43,603 nt of DNA from Acidobacteriota bacterium. GTDB taxonomy: Bacteria; Acidobacteriota; Terriglobia; Terriglobales; Acidobacteriaceae. The stretch is taken from contig JAFAWX010000131.1 of the NCBI GenBank assembly GCA_019241535.1, positions 1-43,603 of the forward strand, written 5' to 3'. Shown piece after piece: positions 34,513-43,603 of the stretch (the stretch's first letter is position 1; each line of letters begins with the position of its first letter). The notes under the pieces are model-generated. The model was not told the origin of the DNA. It saw only the letters and a program-made list of their open reading frames with translations, and made no database searches. Position numbers and translations under genes: made by a program.

Positions 34513-35739
34513 GACTCCGTCACCGTGCAAGTCCCCAGCGGTCATAGTTGCTAAGGATCCATCAACAACTCGCACCGACATGTCTCGGACCGCGGCTCAG
34601 GGGTCAGCTACACTGCCTATCGTTTGGGCTGAATCACCATAAGTGCGCTTGGGTGTACGCCCACGATCAGCCGATAGTTTTCTCGACACTCAATACTAAT
34701 TTAGAACCTCCGGACATCTACTGGGCGCGGGAAGGATTCAACTCCTTGAATCCAAACGGCTGAGTTATCAGTGCTGCACCCGTTTTCGCCGGCGCAGGTG
34801 TCCGGTAGATTGGCGTTGACGAGCCGCTTAAGCGCGAGTGCAAGGGACGGCTTCTCGCAGATCGACCATCCGCAAGCTCATATCCTGCTTCCGCTCAATA
34901 CTGAGATGGCAGTCCCGGCAGATGAAGAAACTCCGTCCATCTCGCGTCAGAAGCAGTTCGAAGCGGTGGCAAGATTTCTCAGGTTGGGAGGTATCGGTGG
35001 ACGAAGGCATAAACGCTTTATCCAGCCCTTGTTACTGCACCTTTACAATCTTTGAAAACAACTTGCAAGCGTCATTAAGCGTCAGCAGACCTTTTCGGGC
35101 GGAGTTGCCAGCTTACATACTTATGGTGCGAGACACTGGCGAGCACAGCTTCTGCCGATTGTCGCGTGTCCGCTCCTCTGGTTTGAAAGTTGGCCGTGAA
35201 GTGCTTGCCACTGCGCTTAGGTTCTGCAAAACTGAAGGCTGGCTATTCTAGCCAGTGGGATTCTGTGCCACGCTCTGGTCGCAATCATCGGAGCCAGAGT
35301 TCCGCTTTGCGAAAAAGTATGGCCCGACTGGCTCACGCCCAAAAGAAGAAATCGAACGCGATCATCAGATATGCACGGGCATTGAGACAACAGGCCAAGC
35401 AACTCGTCGAGCAATCACACGCGTTGCGTCGCCATCCAGCAACGCTAGTCGGAAGAAATGCAAAAAGGGAGACGACATCCCTTCGGTAAAGCAAGAGTCC
35501 GGACAATTTCTCCAAAGAGGTGCGGAGATACAGTCGGATAATCTTGGCAGAATCTGCCGCTAAGGGCCCAAACGCTCGGTGCGAGTCGGGCTTCTCGTTT
35601 CAGCCGATGGTAAGGGTCCCCCGATTATTAACCGATCTCCCAGAATAGAAGTTGGACCGCGCCTTAAGACAGTCCCGAAGCTTGGCCAAATGAAAAAATG
35701 CTGCCTAGAGGTCAGGCGGCCCACTTTTACATTCCAAAC
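34513..35739. other. Gene-poor region
   Basis: Across about 1.2 kb no reading frame matches a family I know. Several overlapping frames of 60-100 codons have mixed composition and are probably chance. One minus-strand frame with a CxxC motif (34828-35010) is listed separately. No transposase remnant, long repeat, tRNA or clear terminator was seen. Decayed coding sequence or an undetected RNA remain possible. Confidence 0.35.
34828..35010 (-). CDS. Possible small protein with a CxxC motif
   Basis: A 60-codon frame with ATG start. It contains CHRFELLLTRDG followed by FFICRDCHLSI, so Cys residues could bind a metal, and its third codon positions lean to G or C as in neighbouring genes. There is no good ribosome binding site and I do not recognise a family, so it may be spurious. 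Confidence 0.3.
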   Translation of the reverse strand: MPSSTDTSQPEKSCHRFELLLTRDGRSFFICRDCHLSIERKQDMSLRMVDLREAVPCTRA

Positions 35740-36198
35740 CTATTGGGCCGATTTCACTGGCGAACCTTGACTGGCAACACACTGCCATTGTCCATTCGAC
35801 ATCTTCACCCATGTGTCCGTAAACCGCTCATGAATATCCATTGGCTTTCCGGACTTATCGGTACCCTTCGCTTTGAAGTCGCCGGTTGCAATTGCAGTGT
35901 TTCCAAATACGGTTACTTTCAAATTATCGTAATCGACGCTGTCATATTTTGTCGCCTTCGCGTTTGCAAGCGACTCCTTCTTATTGGTAACTTCCCCGTC
36001 GCTTCCCGTGTTTATAAACTTGTCCGCCAGAAGGGGCTCGATCAGGTCCGGATTGTTTGTTTTCTGTGATTGAAGCCATTTCTGTTCAAGCCCCGCCACA
36101 TGTTTTTCAGTGCCGACAGCGGTCTTCGTCTCTTGCGACCATGCAGCGAGTCCCAACAACATCAAAGCGACTAGGAACCACAACCATTTTCCATTCAT
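35740..36198 (-). CDS. Secreted DUF4440-type NTF2-like protein
   Basis: A 152-residue exported protein with signal peptide MNGKWLWFLVALMLLGLAAW, then a DUF4440-like domain: VAGLEQKWLQSQKTNNPDLI, the LLADKFINTGSDGEV loop, DNLKVTVFGNTAIATGDFK and a C-terminal WVKMSNGQWQCVASQ strand that is the family hallmark. Function is unknown; such proteins resemble SnoaL and ketosteroid isomerase in fold. GGGAGGG precedes the ATG. It stands alone in a gene-poor region and is a distant relative of the protein at 27050. Confidence 0.8.
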   Translation of the reverse strand: MNGKWLWFLVALMLLGLAAWSQETKTAVGTEKHVAGLEQKWLQSQKTNNPDLIEPLLADKFINTGSDGEVTNKKESLANAKATKYDSVDYDNLKVTVFGNTAIATGDFKAKGTDKSGKPMDIHERFTDTWVKMSNGQWQCVASQGSPVKSAQ

Positions 36199-37074
36199 GG
36201 GCCCTCCCGTTATTGTAAGTTTCTGCGAGAGCGACTCTAGCCCTCCAGCCCACCACTGTCAATTCGGGGTCACAACGTGCCGCAGCACAGTTCCTGCAAT
36301 GCGAAAAGCGGATATCACACCTGTAGATTCACGTTGATGGATTGAAGCTGATGGATGTGAACCGACTACATGGCGGAGTAGGTGCCGATAGGGAAAGCGG
36401 TATTTCGAACGGGGAACCCTCAATGGTTCAAATGCGCTCATTCCGCAGGGGCTTGGGTGAGTTGTTTCGCAAGCTGGCGCAGCAGGAGAAGTGGGATCGA
36501 CGAAGGAAATTTCATGTCGGATCACCTGGCATGATGATCGCGATCCCAACCCTAGTATGCCGTATCGCAAAAGATCGGGTTCAACAAGCCAAGAAGACAT
36601 CCACCCGTGGGTTTTACGTGTCCACAGTGGGCCGGAACGAAGTGGCTGTCATTAACGCCAGAGGTTGATTTGATCCAAGCGTTTAGCTTCCTGCTCCTGC
36701 TGGCGGATGTAGTCTCCGATTACAGCCTGAAAGGTGCCTCGAACGTGGGGTACGCCTTAGCGAACCCGCTCCGTCTTGCTTTGAGCACCTTGCAAATAAC
36801 GGCGCTCGGCTTTGCGGGGGATTGATTACTAGTGCTTAATTTGTTACCACCCATAGAGAGGTTTCGATCCCTGACCCGCTCCAGTAGGTTTCAACTTTAC
36901 GCAGCGCGGCCTGCTTTCCGACCGCTCTGACCGGTAGCCGCATCATGCGACGGGGTGCCACTGCACTATGGGTGCTACTGCCCGGCGAGTCAGCCGCAAA
37001 TCGCTCGTCCCGCGCATTGGAACCCAAGGCAAGGCTCCAAGCAGCTCGTATTATGGAATTCCGGTTAGAGTAGA
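36199..37074. other. Intergenic region before the lodA-like operon
   Basis: 876 bases without a convincing gene. Frames at 36342-36668 and 36607-36825 overlap each other, lack family likeness and good ribosome binding sites, and are probably chance. Position 36836-37027 on the minus strand is open but also unrecognised. The promoters of the NTF2-like gene (minus) and the lodA-like operon (plus) should lie here. Confidence 0.35.
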
Positions 37075-39003
37075 ATGATCCCGCTCTGGCCGGAAGGAGC
37101 CGTGAACGATAAACCTACAAGTGGCAACGCGCGCGAGCTATTGCAAGCACAATCGAGTTCGATTGTTCGTGCCGCCATTCATCCATCGATAGGAGTCGCG
37201 AGGGTCGGTAACAGCCCCAATGGGTATTTCTTGGCCCCCGAAGTTGTCGACCCTCCGATGCAGGATGCAGGCTACTACCGCGACGAAAATGGCGCATTGA
37301 AACGGCAGGTGGTGCGGTTTCGTATTTACGGTTTCGATGCCCATGGCAGGGTCGTCGCCGAGCTGACGCGAGCTAACGCTGAGATCGTCTGGTCTGTTCA
37401 CCTCGCAAACAAGAAGGCCGCCTGGTATCAATTCCAGATCGCTTTGGATATTCCCGAAGCGAAGTCCGCGCCGCGTTCCTGCTTACGGAATATCGCCATA
37501 CCCAATCGCACCGACCTTGTTATCGATCCAGGCGCGCGTCAGATTACCGGCGCAAACACCAGCGGACCCGCAAACGTGTTCAATACCGGCAAGTTCATGG
37601 GAATCCCGCTGTACCTAGGAGAGCTGCGCACGGACGACGGCGGACGGCTCCTCGTATTCGGAGGCGGCGGAACGTCGGCATCGTACAACGGAACGACTGC
37701 ACTTACATTCGCCAACAACGAAGGCTGGTACGACGACATCTCCGATGGACCGGTAACTGCGACCGTCATCTTCGAGGGGAGGCCATTGCCGGTCGATCCC
37801 GCGTGGGTCGTGGTGGCACCGCCAAATTACGGGCCTGCCCAGAAATCCGTCCGCACGATGTGGGACCTGATGCGCGACACCGCAATACAAGCACAGATGC
37901 TTCCTGCTCCCACCCACGCTTCCTTCAACATGGATATCCGCCCGATCTTCGAGCGTCTTTCGCGCCTGCAATGGGTAAACGCCGGACTAGCGGCCGCGTT
38001 CGGGTGGGGAGGGCCAAACAATTACGCGACAACGGAGTGGCTCGAGCGCCTGAGCCAGGGTAGACCTGAAGATGCCGAGATGCGGCGAACAATTGCGAAC
38101 CAGTTCCGCAATTTTTCCCGGGATGCATGGTCGCCCACCCCTTGGCCCTGGCAATACGGGGATGCAATGAATGTTCCCCCGGTCCACAGTCCTCGGCAGA
38201 ACCTCGCGTTGAGCGACACCCAGTTAAACCTACTCGAACTGTGGGCGAACGGCGACTTCGATTCCGATTACAACCTGGCCACGCCGGATACACTCGAAGG
38301 CATTCCGCTGGACGAGCAGCCTGACATGCTCGACCGCGCCTCGCTCGAATTCTGCCTTGCCGATGCGTTCCACCCGGGTTGCGAGATGACCTGGCCGATG
38401 CGTCAGGCCAGCATTTATATGGCACCGTTCCGCATCGCACATGCGGCCAGGAATTATATTGAGCCGCAGTATGGTGCGTTGCTGAATACTGGCGAGATAT
38501 TCGGCCTCTTACCGTTTGGCCCCCTGGGACCGCAGGTTCCAGGCGGCATCACGCGCTGGATGGCGGTCCCCTGGCAGACTGACACCGCGAGTTGTGGCTC
38601 GGGATATGACAAAAAATATGACCCCTATGTGCCCACGTTCTGGCCGGCCCGAGTACCGAACCAGGTCCTCTCTGCAGGCGATTACGACATCGTCATGAAC
38701 AGGCAAGAGCCACCGGATAGTAGATTGCAGGCTTTTGCGCGCCGAGTCGCTTGGATACAAATGCTCGGCAGGGGCGGATATATGCAGCGGATCAACAATA
38801 TGGTTACCAACTTCAGTCGCCTCGGAGTGGTTGAACCGCGCCCAGGCCCGGGCGACCTAGATTTTCCGCCGGTGATCGAGGTTGAAGACCTTCCTAAGTC
38901 GCACCCCGAACCGAGGGCGGCCGAAGCCAGGTCGCGGACGTCGGTCGATGACCTTGACCTCCGCGGCATCGAGAAGGTGCGCCGATTCCCGCATGGGCTT
39001 TGA
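37075..39003 (+). CDS. lodA: LodA-like cysteine tryptophylquinone amino acid oxidase
   Basis: A 642-residue protein of the LodA/GoxA family, oxidases that deaminate amino acids (lysine epsilon or glycine) with a built-in cysteine tryptophylquinone and release hydrogen peroxide. Family marks: AAIHPSIGVARVGNSP at the start, RWMAVPWQTDTASCGSGY with Asp503 and Cys507 in the same spacing as LodA Asp512 and Cys516, and PTFWPARVPNQVL. The partner Trp is Trp560 (RRVAWIQMLG) or Trp523; LodA uses Trp581, 65 residues after its Cys, so spacing here differs. The ATG at 37075 is used; a GTG at 37102 after AAGGAG is an alternative. No signal peptide is seen. The LodB-like gene overlaps the end by 11 bases, as required for quinone formation. 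Confidence 0.87.
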   Translation: MIPLWPEGAVNDKPTSGNARELLQAQSSSIVRAAIHPSIGVARVGNSPNGYFLAPEVVDPPMQDAGYYRDENGALKRQVVRFRIYGFDAHGRVVAELTRANAEIVWSVHLANKKAAWYQFQIALDIPEAKSAPRSCLRNIAIPNRTDLVIDPGARQITGANTSGPANVFNTGKFMGIPLYLGELRTDDGGRLLVFGGGGTSASYNGTTALTFANNEGWYDDISDGPVTATVIFEGRPLPVDPAWVVVAPPNYGPAQKSVRTMWDLMRDTAIQAQMLPAPTHASFNMDIRPIFERLSRLQWVNAGLAAAFGWGGPNNYATTEWLERLSQGRPEDAEMRRTIANQFRNFSRDAWSPTPWPWQYGDAMNVPPVHSPRQNLALSDTQLNLLELWANGDFDSDYNLATPDTLEGIPLDEQPDMLDRASLEFCLADAFHPGCEMTWPMRQASIYMAPFRIAHAARNYIEPQYGALLNTGEIFGLLPFGPLGPQVPGGITRWMAVPWQTDTASCGSGYDKKYDPYVPTFWPARVPNQVLSAGDYDIVMNRQEPPDSRLQAFARRVAWIQMLGRGGYMQRINNMVTNFSRLGVVEPRPGPGDLDFPPVIEVEDLPKSHPEPRAAEARSRTSVDDLDLRGIEKVRRFPHGL

Positions 39004-40165
39004 CATCAGCCATGGCAATGTGGATGTGTTGGTGGTTGGCGCCGGACCTGCCGGCGCGACTGTGGCGCTGAATCTCGCTCCCCTGCATTCGGTGTTGATG
39101 ATCGATTCCCGCGCCACTCCCCGGGCCAGAATTGGTGAATGCCTGCCGCCTGCCGCCCGCCGCCTGCTGAGTGACATGGGATTATGGGATTCATTTCAGG
39201 CTGAGGGACACTCACCTTGTTATGCCAATCGTGCCGTGTGGGGTTCCTCACAGCCGATTCACGCCGACGTTTTGCGGGACCCCGATGGGAACGGGTGGCA
39301 CCTCGACCGCTCGCGGTTCGAAACCTGGTTGCGAGCCGTCGCCGTCGCACGCGGCGCCATGGCGCTTGCGCCCGCGCACGTTGAATCGATCTGTTGGCAG
39401 GGGGAAGGCTGGAGGGCAAGGATCAAAACCGCTGCCGGTATCGCCGACATAACCGCGAGAGTCGTGCTTGATGCAGGTGGACGGACGGCCAGGGTCGCTC
39501 GTCACCTCGGCGGGCAAAGGCGGGTTGCCGACAAGCTCATCTGTGGTTGGCTTTATGGCAGAACCGGCGCGCATGGCGCAGGATTTACTTACGTCGAGGC
39601 GGTAGAAGACGGATGGTGGTATACAGCGCCTGCGGGCGAGGGCCGTCGCGTGATTGCGTTCCACACCGACTCAGATCTCTCCGCGGCACGTTTAATCGCC
39701 CGTCCGGAGATGCTGCTGGAAAGAACTGCGGCCAGCAGCGAACTGACCGAGGTCTTATCGGAGTCCGCTTTCACGCCTACGAAGCACTTTGGAGTTACCG
39801 CTGCAAACACCGCCATTCTTAAGCCCGTTGCGGGTCACCGATGGTTTGCGCTCGGAGATGCCGCACTAAGCTTTGATCCACTTTCGTGTCAGGGGCTCTT
39901 GAACGCGCTTTTTACCGGGCTCGCGGCGGCAGAGGCGGCCGACCGAGTGCTCTCGGGTAATGAAGCGGGTGTCCGCCATTATCAGCAGACACTTGCGGGC
40001 ATTCATGCCGCCTATTTGCGACAGCTGACTTACTGGTACAGTGCAGAGAAGCGCTGGATGGATGCGTCATTCTGGCAGAGACGCCATGTTGGCCCTGGCG
40101 GCTTTCGAACGCTGCCTGCAAGCACCAGCGATTTATTGAATTCCCGGCAGATGGCAGAAAACTAG
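38993..40165 (+). CDS. lodB: LodB-like FAD-dependent oxidoreductase
   Basis: A 390-residue flavoprotein of the tryptophan halogenase/geranylgeranyl reductase-like group. DVLVVGAGPAGATVALNLA is the FAD dinucleotide fold; IDSRATPRARIGECLPP and the later WFALGDAALSFDPLSCQG are the second FAD motifs. LodB proteins are needed to make the tryptophylquinone of their LodA partner by hydroxylating the Trp. The start is the ATG at 38993 inside the end of lodA (11-base overlap), which fits the fold; the frame extends to 38882 without support. The kinase gene begins immediately after its TAG. Tight coupling strengthens both assignments. Confidence 0.88.
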   Translation: MGFDISHGNVDVLVVGAGPAGATVALNLAPLHSVLMIDSRATPRARIGECLPPAARRLLSDMGLWDSFQAEGHSPCYANRAVWGSSQPIHADVLRDPDGNGWHLDRSRFETWLRAVAVARGAMALAPAHVESICWQGEGWRARIKTAAGIADITARVVLDAGGRTARVARHLGGQRRVADKLICGWLYGRTGAHGAGFTYVEAVEDGWWYTAPAGEGRRVIAFHTDSDLSAARLIARPEMLLERTAASSELTEVLSESAFTPTKHFGVTAANTAILKPVAGHRWFALGDAALSFDPLSCQGLLNALFTGLAAAEAADRVLSGNEAGVRHYQQTLAGIHAAYLRQLTYWYSAEKRWMDASFWQRRHVGPGGFRTLPASTSDLLNSRQMAEN

Positions 40166-43015
40166 ATGCCCAGTACGCCCTCGGACCGACCAGCCCTCGG
40201 ACACTTTCGTCTCCTCGATCAGCTGGGAGCCGGGGGAATGGGTGTGGTCTATCGCGCCCATGACGAGCGCCTGAATCGCGACGTCGCGTTGAAAGTTTTG
40301 CCTCCTGGCAGTTTGGACGACCAAGATACCCGTAAACGATTCAAGTATGAGGCCCAGGCACTCGCCCGTTTAAATCATCCGAACATCGCCACGGTGTTCG
40401 AGTTCGATTCCGACGGTACTACAGACTTCATCGTGATGGAACTCCTGAGCGGCCAGACGCTTGCGAGCCGATTGCTCGCCGGCCGGCTTTCCCTGGATAT
40501 CGTCATTAAGCTTGGCATTCAGATCGCCGAAGGTCTTGCAGCCGCGCACGATCATGGAATCCTTCACCGCGATCTGAAGCCGGGCAATCTCGGCCTGACC
40601 GCCGATGGCCAGCGGGTGAAAATCCTGGACTTCGGCATCGCAAAGTTGATGAACCCAAACCCCAGCGATGTTACGCAGAGCATGACGGATATAGGTATTG
40701 CGAGAGGGACTCTCGCCTACATGGCGCCCGAGCAACTCCGGGGAGAGAACCTCGACGGCCGGGCTGATATCTACGCTGCCGGATCGGTGCTTTATGAAAT
40801 GGCGACCGGCAAGCGATCGCATGCGCAGGCGCAAACCGCTCTTCTCATCAACGCGGTTCTGAACGAGACTCCCACCCCGCCATCAAGATTGAATCAAGAG
40901 ATCGGTCCGGAGCTCGAAGCAATAATACTAAAGGCGCTGGAGAAGGATCCCGAAAGGCGCTACTCGTCCGCCCGGCAGTTGGCTGCCGACCTGGAGCGGC
41001 TGCGCACTTCGACCATCCCGGTTGCCTTACACGAGGCTGCTCGACGGCATTCTCGGCGCTCGCTCCGCCCGCCAATGGTCGCAATCGGAATTCTCGCCTT
41101 GGCGGTTGTGGCGTGGCAAGCGTGGCGGAGGCTGCGGCCTCACCCCATCTTCACGCCCCGACCGATATTGCTGGTCGGCGAATTCGAGAATCGGACGGGT
41201 GAGCCGATGTTCGACAACACGGTTCGCGAGATGTTGACGTCCAGTCTGGAACAGTCCCATCTCGTGCAAGTGTTTCCCGCTGTTCGAGTGGCCGATGTCC
41301 TCCAGCGGATGGGGAGAGCACCGACACAAGTCATCGATGAAAATACGGCACGGGAGATTAGCCAGCGGGAAGGATTGCAGGCATTTTTGACCGGAGCGAT
41401 CGTGCGGCTCGCTAGAACGTACGTCCTGCTTGCACGCGTGGAGTCGGCCTCCGGGTCGAACATCATGACGGCCCAGGCATCGGCTGCAAGTCCGGACGAC
41501 ATCCCAGCGCAGGTGGACAACATAGCTGAATCGGTGCGCCGGAAGCTCGGAGAATCACTCCAGGGGCTCAAAGAGCATTCGGTGCCCCTTGAAAAGGTCA
41601 CCTCCAGATCTCTCGATGCGGTGCGGTATTTCACCCTCGGCAAACAAAGCTTGTACAGTGGCGATCCTTCGGCGGCCATGCTGATGTTCAAAAAGGCCAT
41701 AGAACTCGACCCGCGGTTTGCGGTAGCACACGAATACCTCGGGATTACGTACCATTATTTGAATCAATACGACAATAGCGTCGAGGAGATTCGCGAGGCG
41801 GCGCAGCTGGCAGAGCGGGTGTCTGAACCAGAGCGCCTGCGCATCATGGCCGCATATTCATCCACGTTGCTCGACCTTCAGAAGGAATGCGAGAACTATC
41901 AGCTTCTCGCGCAGCTACAGCCACTTAACCCGGCGCCATATGTGAATCTCGGTGTGTGCAACAAGGACCTCTACGACTACACCTTGGCCGTGGCTTTCAC
42001 CGAAAAAGCTCTGCAGCTGGTTCCGCAGTCGGATGTCAGGATCAACCTTGCTTCACAGTTACTTGGCGAAGGCGACACCGACAGTGCCCTCAAGCTGGCC
42101 GAGGGCCTGGCTAAAGAGTTTGCCAACAACTTGTGGGCTGAGGCTGTGCTGGGGCGCGCTTACATCGCAGCCAGCCGCTTCGAGGATGCACGACAGGCTT
42201 TCAAAAGCATGATGCGCATCGGACCTGATGCCGAAACCGCCGCACAGCTTTCTCTCGCCGACCTGGCGATGTCTGGCGGACAATATCAAGATGCAGCAAA
42301 ACAACTGAAGGCGGCTGTCGAAAGCGCCGAGAGAAATCATAACGCCGTCGCCGCTGCCAAGGCTCGAATCGCCCTCGCCGAGACACTCTTCGCGGGACGG
42401 CATCGGCCGCAAGCAATCCGGCAGGTGCTCGCGAAGCTGGTTCCTCCGCCTCACGCACCGGCTTTGTCAGTCCTGCTTGCGCGAATGAACGCGTGGAATG
42501 GGCATCCGCAGCCGGCCCAAAAAACCGTGCACGACATTGAAACGCTGATTACTCAGCACGATGTCCCCGCGCTTGAATCCCTGCGCTATTTGCTATTGGC
42601 AGAGATCTCGCTGGCGGCGCGCAGTTTCCCAGCTGCTGTTGAAGCCGCGCAGAATGCGCTTACGTATCAGAGGTCACTTGTGGCCGTAGAAACCCTGGCC
42701 CGGTGTTACGCCGCTGCGGGACAGAATAGTCAGGCAGCTCAGCAGTATGAGACTCTGCTAAATCGAGAGAACGAGCTCATGGACGACACTCGCGTCGAAG
42801 GCTTCGACGAACCTGCATTTCGCCATGGAGTGGAGGCGCACTATCGGCTGGCAGTCCTTTATCAGAAAATGGGGGACGGTGCAAAAGCTCGCAGCCACAT
42901 TCAGAAGTTTCTCGCCTACTGGGCCCATGCCGACGCGGACCTCGCCATGTACCGGGATGCTCAGCGTCGGCTGCGAACTCTAGCGACCGGCGGCGTCCCG
43001 ACTCCCGCAACATAG
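40166..43015 (+). CDS. Ser/Thr protein kinase with transmembrane helix and TPR region
   Basis: A 949-residue receptor-like kinase. Residues 10-275 are a Hanks-type kinase: GAGGMGVVYRA, VALKVLPPG (ATP Lys), HRDLKPGN, ILDFGIAKL and MAPEQLRGE with an activation loop Ser/Thr-rich segment. One membrane helix (VAIGILALAVVAWQAW) lies near 300-320. Residues 330-480 form a domain seen in bacterial kinase-TPR proteins (VGEFENRTGEPMFDN and ALTGAIVRL-like strands). From about 480 to the end are TPR-like helices, for example AVAHEYLGITYHYLNQYDNS. The ATG touches the LodB TAG, so it is co-translated with the quinoprotein genes, suggesting it senses or regulates that system. The end overlaps the opposite SagB-type gene by 55 bases. 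Confidence 0.9.
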   Translation: MPSTPSDRPALGHFRLLDQLGAGGMGVVYRAHDERLNRDVALKVLPPGSLDDQDTRKRFKYEAQALARLNHPNIATVFEFDSDGTTDFIVMELLSGQTLASRLLAGRLSLDIVIKLGIQIAEGLAAAHDHGILHRDLKPGNLGLTADGQRVKILDFGIAKLMNPNPSDVTQSMTDIGIARGTLAYMAPEQLRGENLDGRADIYAAGSVLYEMATGKRSHAQAQTALLINAVLNETPTPPSRLNQEIGPELEAIILKALEKDPERRYSSARQLAADLERLRTSTIPVALHEAARRHSRRSLRPPMVAIGILALAVVAWQAWRRLRPHPIFTPRPILLVGEFENRTGEPMFDNTVREMLTSSLEQSHLVQVFPAVRVADVLQRMGRAPTQVIDENTAREISQREGLQAFLTGAIVRLARTYVLLARVESASGSNIMTAQASAASPDDIPAQVDNIAESVRRKLGESLQGLKEHSVPLEKVTSRSLDAVRYFTLGKQSLYSGDPSAAMLMFKKAIELDPRFAVAHEYLGITYHYLNQYDNSVEEIREAAQLAERVSEPERLRIMAAYSSTLLDLQKECENYQLLAQLQPLNPAPYVNLGVCNKDLYDYTLAVAFTEKALQLVPQSDVRINLASQLLGEGDTDSALKLAEGLAKEFANNLWAEAVLGRAYIAASRFEDARQAFKSMMRIGPDAETAAQLSLADLAMSGGQYQDAAKQLKAAVESAERNHNAVAAAKARIALAETLFAGRHRPQAIRQVLAKLVPPPHAPALSVLLARMNAWNGHPQPAQKTVHDIETLITQHDVPALESLRYLLLAEISLAARSFPAAVEAAQNALTYQRSLVAVETLARCYAAAGQNSQAAQQYETLLNRENELMDDTRVEGFDEPAFRHGVEAHYRLAVLYQKMGDGAKARSHIQKFLAYWAHADADLAMYRDAQRRLRTLATGGVPTPAT

Positions 43016-43603
43016 AGTGGGGATTCGCGAATACCGTCCAAACCCAGATCTCCTTCGATCAGCGAATCTTCGAATGCCGCCGTGCAGAACGGAGCCAGTC
43101 CCAGCCAAGTAGCCACCAGGCAAAATGTCTGGCACAGGTGGCCGGCATCCAGCAGCACCACGCGATAGCTGCGTGCGAAACGGTACTTCCATAGCACACG
43201 AGGAAAGACAGCGGTCATAAGGAAAAGCGCTGACGCGTCCGCCACAAAGTCCTGGTTCCCGGTATAGGCTAGCGATTTGCTTATGGCATCAACGCGGCGA
43301 AGCTTTTCGAGACGGTGATGCAGGCAATCATAGTGATAAAGACCCTGCTGCAAACCTTCGATGCGCATCGCGAGGACATACACCTCGCCAGGATGACGCG
43401 CTCCGCCGGAAGGGCTGGTCTTGTGGAACAGACGGCCGAATGGCGGAGCGTCGATCCTGCCCGTTACGCCCCAGGTGTAGTGAAGCAGCTTGGATAGGGC
43501 ATCCAGCGAAACCCTCTTTCGCGAAAAACTCCGGTGAGTCTTCCGTGCCAGAAGAACACACTCGAAAGGATCTTTGAGCCGGTTCGCGGCCGGCGGCGGA
43601 AGC
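42961..43603 (-). CDS. SagB-type nitroreductase-family dehydrogenase (5' end outside window)
   Basis: The visible 213 codons run from the window edge to a TGA at 42961-42963. They include LLARKTHRSFSRK, LLHYTWGVTGR, TSPSGGARHPGEVYVLAMR, GLYHYDCLHHRLE and LLDAGHLCQTFCLVATWLGL, all typical of SagB-type FMN-dependent dehydrogenases that oxidise azolines in thiazole/oxazole-modified peptides or act in related redox steps. The N-terminal part lies beyond 43603, so the start and partner genes are unknown. It is convergent with the kinase gene, with 55 bases of 3' overlap. Many genomic SagB homologues lack an azole cluster, so peptide modification is not proven here. Confidence 0.85.
   Translation of the reverse strand, partial: LPPPAANRLKDPFECVLLARKTHRSFSRKRVSLDALSKLLHYTWGVTGRIDAPPFGRLFHKTSPSGGARHPGEVYVLAMRIEGLQQGLYHYDCLHHRLEKLRRVDAISKSLAYTGNQDFVADASALFLMTAVFPRVLWKYRFARSYRVVLLDAGHLCQTFCLVATWLGLAPFCTAAFEDSLIEGDLGLDGIRESPLYVAGVGTPPVARVRSRR

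Noticed and set aside
34771-35563. Plus-strand frames of 94, 99 and 102 codons in the gene-poor region
   Set aside because: Low-complexity basic composition, mutual overlap and no start signals suggest chance frames.
36342-36825. Two overlapping plus-strand frames of 108 and 72 codons
   Set aside because: They overlap each other, lack ribosome binding sites and resemble no family.
36850-36880. T-arm-like string GGTTTCGATCCC suggesting a tRNA
   Set aside because: The flanking bases do not pair as a T stem and no acceptor or anticodon arm can be drawn.

Overview
The window looks like chromosome from an Acidobacteriota (Terriglobia-like) bacterium. This is inferred from the moderately GC-rich sequence and the mix of genes: a Ser/Thr kinase fused to TPRs, tandem TolC-like proteins, a large multiheme cytochrome c, secreted NTF2-like proteins and a FucP-type sugar porter. 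No rRNA, tRNA, CRISPR array, prophage or intact insertion sequence was found.

Left part (1-9248): the 3' end of proA converges on truA. Two tandem TolC-like outer membrane proteins follow, then a family 2 glycosyltransferase and a nine-haem cytochrome c on the minus strand. Just beyond the cytochrome (8576-8984) lies a decayed second copy of the junction between the TolC tail and the glycosyltransferase, evidence of an old segmental duplication.

Middle (9249-26854): a B12-dependent acyl-CoA mutase large subunit whose two specificity residues (Phe117, Gln235) match isobutyryl-CoA mutase rather than methylmalonyl-CoA mutase; a HEAT-like protein; xylulokinase plus a HAD phosphatase. Then comes a compact response regulator - histidine kinase - porin-like - cupredoxin operon. 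A FucP-type transporter, a ROK sugar kinase and a PD-(D/E)XK nuclease-like protein form the next operon. A DUF4126 membrane protein and a SnoaL-like protein precede a split NHEJ pair (LigD polymerase domain and ATP-dependent ligase) that converges on a perfect palindrome.

Right part (26855-43603): a secreted NTF2-like protein; a 1018-residue kinase/M23/class III aminotransferase fusion followed by a SAM methyltransferase; a metallo-beta-lactamase-fold protein that probably starts at CTG; a tail-anchored protein with an internal repeat; a 50-residue Flp/TadE-like pilin-type peptide; a gene-poor stretch with another NTF2-like gene; and a tightly coupled LodA-like quinoprotein - LodB-like flavoprotein - Ser/Thr kinase-TPR operon facing a SagB-type dehydrogenase cut by the window edge.

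The most attractive candidates for under-described biology are the lodA-lodB-kinase/SagB locus, the two-component/porin/cupredoxin operon, the kinase-M23-aminotransferase fusion with its methyltransferase neighbour, and the reassigned acyl-CoA mutase.
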